The position numbers and the translations under genes are program-made. Below are positions 17,691 through 27,105 of a DNA stretch of 64,000 bases, piece by piece (the stretch's first letter is position 1; every line of letters starts with the position of its first letter). Origin of the DNA: Microbacterium sp. C5A9 (GTDB taxonomy: Bacteria > Actinomycetota > Actinomycetes > Actinomycetales > Microbacteriaceae); contig NZ_JABXGD010000007.1 in NCBI RefSeq assembly GCF_022627955.1, forward strand, positions 62,001-126,000, given 5' to 3'. The notes under the pieces are model-generated. The model had not been told where the DNA came from and did not search any database. It saw only the letters and a list, made by a program, of their open reading frames with translations.

Positions 17691-18665
17691 ATGTCGATTC
17701 AAGAGGTTGAGCTGATCATCATTGGATCCGGGCCCGCCGGGTATACGGCTGCGGTGTATGCGGCGCGGGCGGGCCTTGCCCCTGTCGTGCTTGCCGGTTC
17801 CGTCACCGCCGGCGGTGCGCTCATGACGACCACCGAGGTGGAGAACTTCCCCGGTTTCGTCGATGGTGTCCAGGGTCCGGAGTTGATGGAGTCGATGCGC
17901 GCGCAGGCTGAGCGCTTCGGTGCCCGCATCCTTCTCGACGACGCTGTCGCGGTCGACCTGGCAGGGCCGGTGAAGACGGTGCGCACCGGATCGGGTGACA
18001 CGTACCTGGCGCGTGCGGTGATCCTCGCCATGGGGTCCGCGTACCGCAAGATCGGACTGGCCGACGAAGAGCGTCTCACCGGCCACGGGGTCTCCTGGTG
18101 TGCGACCTGCGACGGCTTCTTCTTCCGCGACCAGGAGATCGTCGTGGTCGGCGGTGGCGATTCGGCGATGGAGGAAGCTCTGTTCCTCACCCGGTTCGCG
18201 TCGAAGGTCACCGTGGTGCACCGCCGCGACACGTTCCGCGCCTCACAGATCATGGCGCAGCGGGTGCTCGAGCACCCGAAGATCGACGTCGCCTGGAACA
18301 GCGAAGTGGCCGGCATCCTCGGGACGGACAAGGTCGAGGCGGTCACGCTGCGCGACACGGTCTCCGGGGCGGAACGCGAACTCTCCGTGACAGGGGTCTT
18401 CGTCGCCATCGGGCACGACCCGCGCTCCGAGCTCGTCGCGGGCTCCGTCGACACCGACGCCGACGGGTATGTGCGGGTCGTCCACCCGTCCACCCGCACC
18501 ACCCTCGACGGCGTCTTCGCCGCCGGCGACCTGGTCGATCACACCTACCGGCAGGCCATCACCGCAGCCGGTACGGGCTGCGCGGCCGCCCAGGACGCCC
18601 AGCACTACCTCGCGGCCCTCACGGACACCGCGCCCGCATTCGATGCCCAGGAGGTCCTCGCATGA
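17691..18665 (+). CDS. trxB: Thioredoxin-disulfide reductase
   Basis: 324-residue NADPH-dependent flavoprotein. The FAD motif [13 protein letters not shown] starts the protein, the redox pair CATC lies near residue 140, [13 protein letters not shown] binds NADPH, and GVFAAGD closes the FAD site. It heads the arsenic operon and overlaps trxA by ATGA, so it supplies reduced thioredoxin to the ArsC domains encoded downstream. Confidence 0.95.
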   Translation: MSIQEVELIIIGSGPAGYTAAVYAARAGLAPVVLAGSVTAGGALMTTTEVENFPGFVDGVQGPELMESMRAQAERFGARILLDDAVAVDLAGPVKTVRTGSGDTYLARAVILAMGSAYRKIGLADEERLTGHGVSWCATCDGFFFRDQEIVVVGGGDSAMEEALFLTRFASKVTVVHRRDTFRASQIMAQRVLEHPKIDVAWNSEVAGILGTDKVEAVTLRDTVSGAERELSVTGVFVAIGHDPRSELVAGSVDTDADGYVRVVHPSTRTTLDGVFAAGDLVDHTYRQAITAAGTGCAAAQDAQHYLAALTDTAPAFDAQEVLA

Positions 18666-18988
18666 GTGTCCCGATCGTGGTCACCGACGCCACATTCCAC
18701 AACGAAGTCACCGACTCCGAGATCCCCGTCGTGGTGGACATCTGGGCCACCTGGTGCGGTCCGTGTAAGCAGATCGCACCGCTTCTGAACCAGCTCGCCG
18801 TCGAGTACGACGGGCGGGTCAAGATCGTGAAGCTCGACGCCGACCAGAACCCGGCCACGGTGACCGCCATCGGCGTCACCTCGATCCCCACGCTGGTCTT
18901 CTACAACCAGGGTGCGCGCGTTGACATGCTCATCGGCGCCCACGCCAAGCCCGTAATCGCAGAGAAGATGGAGGCGCTCCTCGCATGA
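18662..18988 (+). CDS. trxA: Thioredoxin
   Basis: 108-residue thioredoxin with the active site WCGPC and the cis-proline segment SIPTL. ATGA overlaps on both sides join it to trxB and acr3. It is the likely electron donor for the three-cysteine ArsC proteins of the operon. Confidence 0.95.
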   Translation: MSVPIVVTDATFHNEVTDSEIPVVVDIWATWCGPCKQIAPLLNQLAVEYDGRVKIVKLDADQNPATVTAIGVTSIPTLVFYNQGARVDMLIGAHAKPVIAEKMEALLA

Positions 18989-20076
18989 GCACCGCAACCG
19001 CACCCACCCCCACAACGACGACCCGCCGCCTGTCGACCCTTGACCGATGGTTGCCGCTGTGGATCGGACTGGCTATGGTCGCCGGAATCCTCGTCGGCCG
19101 CTTCATCCCTGGCGTCTCCGACCTCCTCGCACACATTGAGGTTGGCGGCATCTCTGTGCCGATCGCTCTCGGCCTGCTGGTGATGATGTACCCGGTCCTC
19201 GCGAAGGTCCGCTACGACAAAGTCGCCGCTGTCACCGGCGACAAGAAGCTACTCATCTCCTCACTCGCTCTGAACTGGGTCGTCGGACCGGCACTGATGT
19301 TCGCCCTCGCCTGGGCGTTCCTTCCGGATCTCCCCGAGTACCGCACCGGCCTCATCATCGTGGGCCTGGCCCGCTGCATCGCGATGGTCGTCATCTGGAA
19401 CGATCTCGCCTGCGGCGATCGGGAAGCCGCCGCCGTCCTTGTCGCCATCAACTCCGTGTTCCAGGTCATCGCCTTCTCCCTGCTCGGTTGGTTCTACCTC
19501 ACCGTGCTCCCCGGATGGCTCGGACTGGACTCGCAGGGACTGGAGATCTCGGTCTGGCAGATCGCCCTCAATGTCCTCGTCTTCCTCGGCATCCCCCTGA
19601 TCGCCGGCTTCGCCTCCCGCCTGATCGGGGAGCGTGCGAAGGGCCGCGACTGGTACGAAGAGAAGTTCCTTCCCAAGATCGGACCGTGGGCGCTGTACGG
19701 CCTGCTGTTCACGATTGTGTTGCTGTTCGCCCTGCAGGGCGAGCAGGTCACCAACCGGCCGTGGGATGTGGCCCGTATCGCCCTCCCGCTGTTGGCGTAC
19801 TTCGCCGTGATGTGGTTCATCGGACTGTTCACCGGGAAGGCGCTCGGGCTCGGATACGCCCGATCCTCCACGCTGGCGTTCACGGCCGCGGGCAACAACT
19901 TCGAACTCGCCATCGCCGTCGCCATCGGCACCTTCGGGGCCACCTCCGGTCAGGCCCTCGCCGGCGTCGTCGGCCCACTGATCGAGGTCCCCGTGCTCGT
20001 CGGACTCGTTTACGTCTCCCTGTGGGCGGCCCGACGCTGGTTCCACACCAACCCGTACACCGCTGAAAGGATGTAG
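18985..20076 (+). CDS. acr3: Acr3-family arsenite efflux pump
   Basis: 363-residue membrane protein with about ten hydrophobic segments. The Acr3 hallmark GLARCIAMVVIWNDLACGD contains the essential cysteine (C131), and GNNFELAIAV lies in a later transmembrane segment. It exports As(III) produced by the co-transcribed reductases. The start overlaps trxA by four bases and the stop is three bases from the fusion gene. Confidence 0.95.
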   Translation: MSTATAPTPTTTTRRLSTLDRWLPLWIGLAMVAGILVGRFIPGVSDLLAHIEVGGISVPIALGLLVMMYPVLAKVRYDKVAAVTGDKKLLISSLALNWVVGPALMFALAWAFLPDLPEYRTGLIIVGLARCIAMVVIWNDLACGDREAAAVLVAINSVFQVIAFSLLGWFYLTVLPGWLGLDSQGLEISVWQIALNVLVFLGIPLIAGFASRLIGERAKGRDWYEEKFLPKIGPWALYGLLFTIVLLFALQGEQVTNRPWDVARIALPLLAYFAVMWFIGLFTGKALGLGYARSSTLAFTAAGNNFELAIAVAIGTFGATSGQALAGVVGPLIEVPVLVGLVYVSLWAARRWFHTNPYTAERM

Positions 20077-20078
20077 CC

Positions 20079-21074
20079 ATGAACGTCACACTGACGACCA
20101 CCGGCGACACCTGCAGTCCCGTCGCCACCCACGCGATCGGCATCGACGCTGCCACCTCGGTCGCAGCGACGCTAAAAGCGCTGTCCGACCCGCTCAGGCT
20201 GCGCATGCTGTCGGCCATCGCCTCCGATCCCCGCGGAGAATCGTGCGTGTGCGACCTGGCCGAACTGGCCGACGTCTCCCAGCCCACCGTGTCGCACCAC
20301 CTGAAAGTCCTCAAAGACGTGGATGTCCTCGTCTCCGAGCGGCGTGGCACCTGGGTCTGGTACCGCATCAACCCGAACCGCCGAGGCGCGGTCACCGCTC
20401 TCCTGGACTCGTTCGCACCTGCGACCGTGAGTGAGCCGTGGAGCGTTGAGCGCACGGATGCGAGCACTCGACCCGACTTCGACGCGCGCGTGACTCATCT
20501 TGCCGATGAGCTCGCCGCCGAGATTCCGGAGGTTGACGCGGACGTGGTGCTCACCATCGTCCGCGAGTCGTACACGTCCCTTGCCCGCACTGCTCGCGTC
20601 ACCTCTGCATTGATCCCCTTGACCGAGAGGTTCGCCCGGCAGCGCCTCGCTGACCTCACCAGAGACCGCGTCTCTTCCGTCCCGCAGGTGCTGTTTGTGT
20701 GCGTCGCGAACGCCGGACGCTCCCAGCTCGCCGCAGCACTCGTGAATCAGATCAGCGGCGGCAAGGTCGTTGCGCGCTCCGCAGGGTCGAATCCCGCGGA
20801 CGTCATCCACCCCCATGTGCGATCATTGCTCACGGACATCGAAGGTGACATTGCCGCCGATCGGTATCCCAAGCCGCTCACCGACGACGCGGTGCGCGCG
20901 GCAGATGTGGTCGTCACGATGGGCTGCGGGGACGTTTGCCCGATCATCCCCGGCGTTCGGTACGACGACTGGGCGGTGGGTGACCCCGCTCTCGCGTCTC
21001 GCGAAGGCGTCGAAGCGATCCGTGACGATATCGCCGCACGCGTCCATGTTCTCGTCGACGACCTTCTCCGCTAA
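20079..21074 (+). CDS. ArsR-ArsC fusion: repressor joined to arsenate reductase
   Basis: 331 residues in three parts. Residues 25-110 form an ArsR winged helix (SQPTVSHHLKVLK) with C56 and C58 in the As(III) position and C12 near the N-terminus. Residues about 125-200 form a helical linker domain. Residues 203-331 are a low-molecular-weight arsenate reductase with CX5R loop CVANAGRS (C208, R214) and C283/C287 in MGCGDVCP, the three-cysteine thioredoxin type. It lies two bases after acr3. It may sense the As(III) formed by its own reductase domain, which is inference. Confidence 0.88.
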   Translation: MNVTLTTTGDTCSPVATHAIGIDAATSVAATLKALSDPLRLRMLSAIASDPRGESCVCDLAELADVSQPTVSHHLKVLKDVDVLVSERRGTWVWYRINPNRRGAVTALLDSFAPATVSEPWSVERTDASTRPDFDARVTHLADELAAEIPEVDADVVLTIVRESYTSLARTARVTSALIPLTERFARQRLADLTRDRVSSVPQVLFVCVANAGRSQLAAALVNQISGGKVVARSAGSNPADVIHPHVRSLLTDIEGDIAADRYPKPLTDDAVRAADVVVTMGCGDVCPIIPGVRYDDWAVGDPALASREGVEAIRDDIAARVHVLVDDLLR

Positions 21075-21102
21075 CCCCTCTACCGCCCATTCAGGAGCAA
21101 AC

Positions 21103-21510
21103 ATGACTGACACCACCGTCAAGCCGTCCGTCCTCTTCGTCTGCGTTCACAATGCCGGACGGTCGCAGATGGCGGCCGGGTTCCTCCGCGAGATCGCTGG
21201 CGACCGTATCGAAGTGCGCTCGGCCGGGTCCATGCCTGCGGATCAGATCAACCCCACCGCCGTCGACGCGATGCAGGAACTTGGTATCGACATCACCGCC
21301 GAGCAGCCCAAGGTCCTCACCACCGAGGCGGTGCAGGCCTCTGACGTCGTGATCACCATGGGTTGTGGCGACGCCTGCCCGTTCTTCCCCGGAAAGCGCT
21401 ACGAAGACTGGAAGCTCGACGACCCCGCTGGCCAGGGCATCGACGCCGTACGGCCCATCCGCGACGATATCCGTGGTCGCATCGAACAGCTGGTGAGCGA
21501 GCTCCTCTGA
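21103..21510 (+). CDS. arsC: Thioredoxin-type arsenate reductase
   Basis: 135 residues with CVHNAGRS (C14, R20) and MGCGDACP, the second cysteine pair needed for an intramolecular disulfide that thioredoxin then reduces. The ATG follows AGGAG six bases upstream. It is the last gene of the trxB-trxA-acr3-arsRC-arsC operon and close in sequence to the reductase half of the preceding fusion, suggesting a duplication. Confidence 0.94.
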   Translation: MTDTTVKPSVLFVCVHNAGRSQMAAGFLREIAGDRIEVRSAGSMPADQINPTAVDAMQELGIDITAEQPKVLTTEAVQASDVVITMGCGDACPFFPGKRYEDWKLDDPAGQGIDAVRPIRDDIRGRIEQLVSELL

Positions 21511-21704
21511 GAAGCGCACGCGCTCGACAATCCGCGACGCTGACGTGAACGGCGAGTCGGCAGTGCGACCTTGGTCAGGCCTTCAGCGCTTCTCGACTCG
21601 CTCGCGTTTGGGCGAGCAGCGAACACGTGAGCCTTTGTCCTTCGTGCTCGAGGGGGTCAGCATTGCCAAGTGCGAGCTCGATGGCGTTGGAACCTGGAGT
21701 GTCG

Positions 21705-24032
21705 CTATTTGCGGCATTCGGGGCAGCGGGCGTGAGGCCTGCGGGTTCTGGTCTGAACTCTCGATGGCCATGTATACCCGCAGGCACAGTGCCAGGTGAC
21801 TTTTCTCCCCGATCCCACGGTGACCTCGGTGGGCGAGAGGGCGTTAGAGGAGTCCCACTGCGCTGCGAGATCGGGTCGCAGGGTTGCAAGGTCGGTCTCC
21901 CCTGGGATGGGTAGCTTTCCTGTGCAGTAAGGGCAGCCGCAGCCGGACGTCCGGTTTTTGACTGTCGCGGGCCACGAGTGATTGCGGTGGCAGATCCACG
22001 ACACTTTCACGTGGGAGGAGACCGTGACCTGATTCGGTGAGCAGTCGTTGCTGGGATCCCATTGCGCGGCAATATCGGGTCTGCGTGTCGCGAGGTCAGT
22101 GGCTCCCGGGATAGCGACCCGGCCGGAGCATGACGGGCAGCCTGAGCCTGCGTGTCGGTTGGCGACGGTCGCTGGCCAGGTGTGGTTTTCTGCGCACCGC
22201 CATTGGGCTTCATAGGAACTACTGACGGTCACTTCGGACGGTGTCCGGTCGTTCGCTCCTGGGGTGCGGTCCCATTCCGAAGCCAAATGAGGATCGAGAG
22301 TCCCCAAGTCATTGAACCCCGCGAGGACGACGCGATTCGCACACACGGGGCATCCCGTCTTGTCCTTCGTGCGGCCCCAGACGGGGAGCTCCCATGTGTG
22401 ACTCAGCGCGCAGCGCCATACTGCGGGGTAATCCGAGCCCGCGGTGACCTCACAAGCGGACTTGGAGTTGACGCGGTCCCATTGTTCGGCGAGATGAGGG
22501 TGAGTGGTGGCGAGGTCATTGAAACCGGCGAGGGTGCGTTGATTGGAGCAGTACGGGCACCCGTGTCCTGAGCAACGGTCACCGACAGCCGCGTCCCAGC
22601 TGTGGTCGCAGTGGCCGTGCCACCAGACGACACGGTCCGATCCGGGGGTGACTGTCTCCGGAGTGATGGAGCTGTCGTTGAGTTCGTGATCCCACTCTGC
22701 TGCGAGGCCGGGGTGAAGAGTGGCTAAATCTGTTTCACCCGGTATCGCCCGGCTACCGCTGCAATAGGGGCATTTGCTTTCTTGCGTGGTGCGGGAGCGC
22801 ACCTGGGCGGGCCAGGTGTGCTCGTGAGCAGTACACCTCCAGTTGATTTTCCGGGCGGAGGTGGCGCTCACGTGATGGGGGTCCCCCCGGTTGGCTCCTG
22901 GGGTAGTGTCCCATTCCGCGGCGATGTCTGGCCGCAGGGTGCCGAGATCGGTGTGTCCCGGCCAGAAGTCCATGCCGATGCAATATTCGCAGTTGGTCTC
23001 GGCAGAGCCTCGCACGTGGGGGCTTGCTTCCCAGGAGTGCCCCTCCTCGCACAACCACCACGCTTTGTGAGAGACATCGACTCCGGACCAGGGGTCGCGG
23101 GTGGGCGGGTTGCGATCCCAGTCCCATTCGGAGATGGCTTTCGGGTGGCGGAGGATCCACAGCGGGTAGTTGGCGGTGGTGTCGAGGATGCGGGGGACGT
23201 CGACGGTGTCGAGGGCGGCTTCCAGGGGGCGGAATTTCGTGGGGATGGTGTGGCGGCGGAGGGGGCGGAGCCAGAGAATCACGCGTTCGACGAGGATGTC
23301 GCTGTTGGTGAGGCCCAACGTTGCGGTGATGTCGAGTCGTAGATCTGCCGCCGACTGAGTGCGCCATCGTGCGCAGTGTGCACGATTGGACAAGATCTGC
23401 AGAACGCGCACCGTCGCGCGGTACAGATGTGCGCGGCGATCGATCTCGCGTACCGCGCTCATCAAGCACGGATTCTGCCCGGTCTCTGCGTTCTGGGCGG
23501 AGAGCGTTTCGTTGTCGCGCACCATGGCCCACACTTGACCGTGCAGTTGTGTGGTGACCCGACCAGTGGCGACGAGTCGACGGAAGGAGAGTTCCGCGTT
23601 CCGAAGCGTGGGATCGAAGGGAACGATCACCTGGGTATCGGGTTCGGTTCCGGGACCGACCCACACCATCTGCCTCGGGTGTCGGAGACAGAAGTTTTCC
23701 CGATCGTGGGGAATTTGCTCGATCGTCTCCCCGGCACTGCATAGGCGGCACAGGAAGCGCTGCGGGTAGGCCCGTGTGGAGTCCGGTTGCGCTAGACGCT
23801 TCATGCGGAGGTAATGACCGGCTGGGCGCCCTGCCGTCGCCTCGACCGTCCGAGCGGCCGCTTCGTCGTCGATCCAGACGCGGTGGATGTTCGGTTGCGC
23901 TCGGCTGGTCAGTGCCCTCTCGGCGAAGTCGAACGGTACTCCTGCGGCGCGGCATTGCCGCTGCGCGTAGGAGCGTGGCGTCTCAAGATGATGCCACTTG
24001 GGTCGTTTCGCCCACGCCTGCGTGCTGATCAT
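21705..24032 (-). CDS. TniQ-like target selector with seven treble-clef zinc repeats
   Basis: 775 residues. Residues 1-280 look like a TniQ/TnsD region with a zinc site (C95, C98, C115, H118). From about residue 300 the chain is a tandem array of units of about 70 residues, each with LxPxLAxEWD, then WxC...HxW, then CPxC. The closing cysteine pairs are C348/C351, C421/C424, C492/C495, C561/C564, C632/C635, C700/C703 and C770/C773. This is the DUF4379/treble-clef zinc-finger pattern. The repeats differ from each other, so they are old and may have specialised for DNA reading. The ATG overlaps the tnsC stop by ATGA. Confidence 0.8.
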   Translation of the reverse strand: MISTQAWAKRPKWHHLETPRSYAQRQCRAAGVPFDFAERALTSRAQPNIHRVWIDDEAAARTVEATAGRPAGHYLRMKRLAQPDSTRAYPQRFLCRLCSAGETIEQIPHDRENFCLRHPRQMVWVGPGTEPDTQVIVPFDPTLRNAELSFRRLVATGRVTTQLHGQVWAMVRDNETLSAQNAETGQNPCLMSAVREIDRRAHLYRATVRVLQILSNRAHCARWRTQSAADLRLDITATLGLTNSDILVERVILWLRPLRRHTIPTKFRPLEAALDTVDVPRILDTTANYPLWILRHPKAISEWDWDRNPPTRDPWSGVDVSHKAWWLCEEGHSWEASPHVRGSAETNCEYCIGMDFWPGHTDLGTLRPDIAAEWDTTPGANRGDPHHVSATSARKINWRCTAHEHTWPAQVRSRTTQESKCPYCSGSRAIPGETDLATLHPGLAAEWDHELNDSSITPETVTPGSDRVVWWHGHCDHSWDAAVGDRCSGHGCPYCSNQRTLAGFNDLATTHPHLAEQWDRVNSKSACEVTAGSDYPAVWRCALSHTWELPVWGRTKDKTGCPVCANRVVLAGFNDLGTLDPHLASEWDRTPGANDRTPSEVTVSSSYEAQWRCAENHTWPATVANRHAGSGCPSCSGRVAIPGATDLATRRPDIAAQWDPSNDCSPNQVTVSSHVKVSWICHRNHSWPATVKNRTSGCGCPYCTGKLPIPGETDLATLRPDLAAQWDSSNALSPTEVTVGSGRKVTWHCACGYTWPSRVQTRTRRPHARCPECRK

Positions 24033-25072
24033 GCGGCGTCCACCAGGTCGTCCAGGGTGACGTTGTGTGTGTTGAGCGTGGTGCGCCGGAGAGTATCGAG
24101 AACCCCGAAGAGTCGCTCGCGGGTTACGGTCTCCGAGGTGCGCGATTCGTCGCGCAAGATGGAGGCGACGAGGCGGTCCACGATCATCGCGAGAACGGCG
24201 AGTTTCCCGTCGGTGGCGTGGACTAGCGTGCCGGCGTTGCGGGTGAGAAGGCCGTGGGCGTGCCCGCAGAGCGGTAGGAAGCTGTCGAAGGTGGCGACCC
24301 ATTTGATCCATTGTTCGAAGTCCTCTTGGACGGCGGGGTCGATCTTGTCGAGTGTGACGAAGTCGCAGCGTGCGCTGACTTGCAGGCCGTCGCCCGTCTT
24401 GAATGCTTGGTCGAGATTGATTCCAACCAGGACGACGGTCGCACAGGACTCGTTCTGGAGGGCTTTGATGACACTGGAGGGTTCAGTCCCGCCGAGCTTG
24501 TGCGCTTCGTCGATCACGAGCAGCTTCGTGCCGTGACGGTGGAGGGCTTCGACGGCAAGCTTCCGCAGCCTGTCGGTGGCGATCTGTTTGGGGAGAACGA
24601 TGGTGGGGGCGAGAAACTCCACGATCTGGGCAAGGAGAGCTTTCCCGGTCGAGTGTTCGGTCATCTCCACCCAGACGACCGGTGCGTCTCCGTCTCTGAG
24701 GTAGTCGGGGTGTTGGGCTGCGTGTCTTCGTTCTACGGATCGAGCCAACAGGAGAGCGAGCTCTGTCTTGCCGGAGAACATCGGCGCGGATATCATCAGC
24801 CCGCGCCGCGAGTTCTTCAGCCGAGGGTTGATCCGGATGAGGTCCTCCAGAATGCGAGCGCAGACCGTTTGCTCGCGTGTCTTCACCCTCAGCGTCAGTC
24901 GGAGAAAGTCTTCGCGAGCTTGGTCGTATAGCTCTCGTGCTTCACTGTCCAGATCTGTGTACTGACGGAAGGTGATCTTCGGCGGGGATGCGGGCTCGGC
25001 GTCGAATGCTTCTCGAAGCCCTGCAAGGCTGGTCTTGCGGTCATGGTGGAGGACGAGTGGGGTGATCTTCAT
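24029..25072 (-). CDS. tnsC: TnsC-like AAA+ transposition regulator
   Basis: 347 residues. Walker A is APMFSGKT (96-103) and Walker B is LLVIDEA (184-190), followed by the sensor region VVLVGINLDQAF. The fold and position match TnsC/TniB ATPases that link the target selector to the transposase. It overlaps tnsB by four bases at its start and tniQ by four bases at its end. Confidence 0.88.
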   Translation of the reverse strand: MKITPLVLHHDRKTSLAGLREAFDAEPASPPKITFRQYTDLDSEARELYDQAREDFLRLTLRVKTREQTVCARILEDLIRINPRLKNSRRGLMISAPMFSGKTELALLLARSVERRHAAQHPDYLRDGDAPVVWVEMTEHSTGKALLAQIVEFLAPTIVLPKQIATDRLRKLAVEALHRHGTKLLVIDEAHKLGGTEPSSVIKALQNESCATVVLVGINLDQAFKTGDGLQVSARCDFVTLDKIDPAVQEDFEQWIKWVATFDSFLPLCGHAHGLLTRNAGTLVHATDGKLAVLAMIVDRLVASILRDESRTSETVTRERLFGVLDTLRRTTLNTHNVTLDDLVDAA

Positions 25073-27105
25073 GAATCAAGCTCCTCTGCTTGGGCGAGAT
25101 GTATGTCGGGGGATGCCCAATCGATGGTGCTGATGTCGATGGGTTTGGCCCATTGCCGTAGTGGGATCGGTGTCGTTGTCGCGGGGCCTGGTTCACGTTG
25201 CGCTTCGACCTTGAGGCGCTGTTGCTCTCGCTTGTGCTGGGTGCGTTTCCGTTTGTCTCCTCGTTCGCGACTTTCGACGCGGTCGATCCACTCGCGGCGG
25301 CGGTCTGGATCGTCGACTGCGGCGTCGGGGTATCGCGCAAGGAGTTTCATGTCGATCTCGGCGACCATCGGTGCTGTCTTCTCCCGTAGAGCGATGTCCC
25401 AGCACTCGATCCACACACCGGTTTCTGGGTGACGCACCCAGACGGCATTGGCGTTGTAAGGGTCGAAGCTCACTGGGAATTTCCTGGCTTTCGCGGATCC
25501 CGGTTCAGCGCCCGTGAGGGAGCGATTGCGGAGATCTTCCAGGTGGGGTGAGTCATAGCGGCGATTGTGGAGTTCGATCCCTGCGCGACCGATCATGCGC
25601 CGTTCCGTGGGCAAGAGCGCGAGGTACTCCTCAACTCCGAAGGGCACGGGGACGCCGGGTCCTACAGCGAACAGTTCGGTGTACATCTGATTCGGGGTGA
25701 AGATGCGCCCTGGGGAGCTCGTCGACTTCAAGCCACGGTGGGGCCTGTTCAGGTAGATGTTCGTTATCCAGCTGTCGAGGATGAGGCGAAGCGAATCCAG
25801 GGTGAGGGTGGGGTCGTCTTTGGCGGCCCGATGGGCGACGGAGTTCCCCACGAAACCGGCCAGCCATGCGGCGAAGTCTGTCGAGAGGGTGCCGAAGTTG
25901 CGTTCAACGTGTGGTTTTACCGTCGGTGTTCTGGAGGGGGCAAGTTCCCTGTGGATTCCGTACGCACTGCAGGCATCTCTGAACGTGCGGGACCGAAAAT
26001 CTGCTCCACCATCGATAGTGATCGATCGCGGGAAGATCCATGGGACGGCCAGAGAATCGTCGGTGAGGAAGGGGTTCACCTGCTTCATCAGGTCGGACGG
26101 CAACGTGGCTGACCCTGCGAGGGTGGCTGCTCCTGAACCAGGTACGGCTTTGCGACCGATGACAGCCCGGGCGAGCAGGAGCGCATGGTCGAATCCGCCG
26201 GGGCTGTCCGCGTGAATCGCCCAAGCGAGCGGTACCCGGCTTGCGACATCGAGAAGCACGGTGAGTGTCGGCCGGAACTCGCTGTTCTCATCCCAGACGA
26301 GAACGTCGAGTTTCGTTGAATCGATCTCGCATCGCTCCCCAAGTTGATAGGCAGCCCCGGAGTAGTACTGACGCTTGGGGCTGTTGTCGGTGTTTCGCCG
26401 GGTGGTCGCTTTGTCGAAGCTGTAACGGCCGGCAGCCCGCTCGTTGATGTAGCCCTGGAGGGTGCGAGCCTTGATCTCACATAAAGGATCGCCGGGGTAG
26501 GTGGTCTCGAGCGCTCGCCTCACCAAGACAGCGCACCGGCGTTTGCTGCTCGTCGACTTGTCCGTCTGACGATCGAGGAATCGATCGATGATCGTCACCA
26601 GCCGTGGATCTGCCCGGCTGATGGCGAGTCGCTGCTCGCCCTTGCGATGCATGCGGGCATTCAGTCCGGCTGCACCGCCTTGCTGGTACGTCTTCCACAG
26701 GAGGTGAAAGGTGCTGCGCGCTCGCCCAAGTGAAGTGCCTTTTAGCTCGAGCAGCTTCGCGTCAACACGTGCGTTCTGAGTTGTCAGTGCAGGGTCATAT
26801 TGTGCCCGAGGAGCGGAGGCCAACGGATCCATCGGCTTGCCAGTGAACGCCTCAAGGAGATGGGCTTCCATATCGCATACGTCGGTCGGCCATGCATCCC
26901 CGTCCGGCCGAAGAGATACGATGCGATCCCGTTGGGCTGTTCCGGCCTGGAGCAGGAACTCGTCTACGGACATGATCAGGTGTCGATCGGGTGCGCTCTC
27001 AGATCGGAGCTTCACCTCTAGGCCAGGGATGATGTGGACCCAGACCCAGCTCTCGCCGTCAATGTCGAAAGTGTCTCCGAGCTTCAGCTTCTTCTCGTCA
27101 GACAC
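25069..27105 (-). CDS. tnsB: TnsB-like DDE transposase
   Basis: 678-residue retroviral-integrase-type transposase. The DDE triad is visible as D262 (CEIDSTKLDV), D365 (TIDGGADF) and E401 (KPHVERNFG). A helix-rich DNA-binding region precedes the core, and a basic, charged C-terminus follows, which in Tn7 contacts TnsC. The GTG start overlaps tnsA by eight bases. It cuts the 3' ends and joins them to target DNA. Confidence 0.9.
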   Translation of the reverse strand: MSDEKKLKLGDTFDIDGESWVWVHIIPGLEVKLRSESAPDRHLIMSVDEFLLQAGTAQRDRIVSLRPDGDAWPTDVCDMEAHLLEAFTGKPMDPLASAPRAQYDPALTTQNARVDAKLLELKGTSLGRARSTFHLLWKTYQQGGAAGLNARMHRKGEQRLAISRADPRLVTIIDRFLDRQTDKSTSSKRRCAVLVRRALETTYPGDPLCEIKARTLQGYINERAAGRYSFDKATTRRNTDNSPKRQYYSGAAYQLGERCEIDSTKLDVLVWDENSEFRPTLTVLLDVASRVPLAWAIHADSPGGFDHALLLARAVIGRKAVPGSGAATLAGSATLPSDLMKQVNPFLTDDSLAVPWIFPRSITIDGGADFRSRTFRDACSAYGIHRELAPSRTPTVKPHVERNFGTLSTDFAAWLAGFVGNSVAHRAAKDDPTLTLDSLRLILDSWITNIYLNRPHRGLKSTSSPGRIFTPNQMYTELFAVGPGVPVPFGVEEYLALLPTERRMIGRAGIELHNRRYDSPHLEDLRNRSLTGAEPGSAKARKFPVSFDPYNANAVWVRHPETGVWIECWDIALREKTAPMVAEIDMKLLARYPDAAVDDPDRRREWIDRVESRERGDKRKRTQHKREQQRLKVEAQREPGPATTTPIPLRQWAKPIDISTIDWASPDIHLAQAEELDS

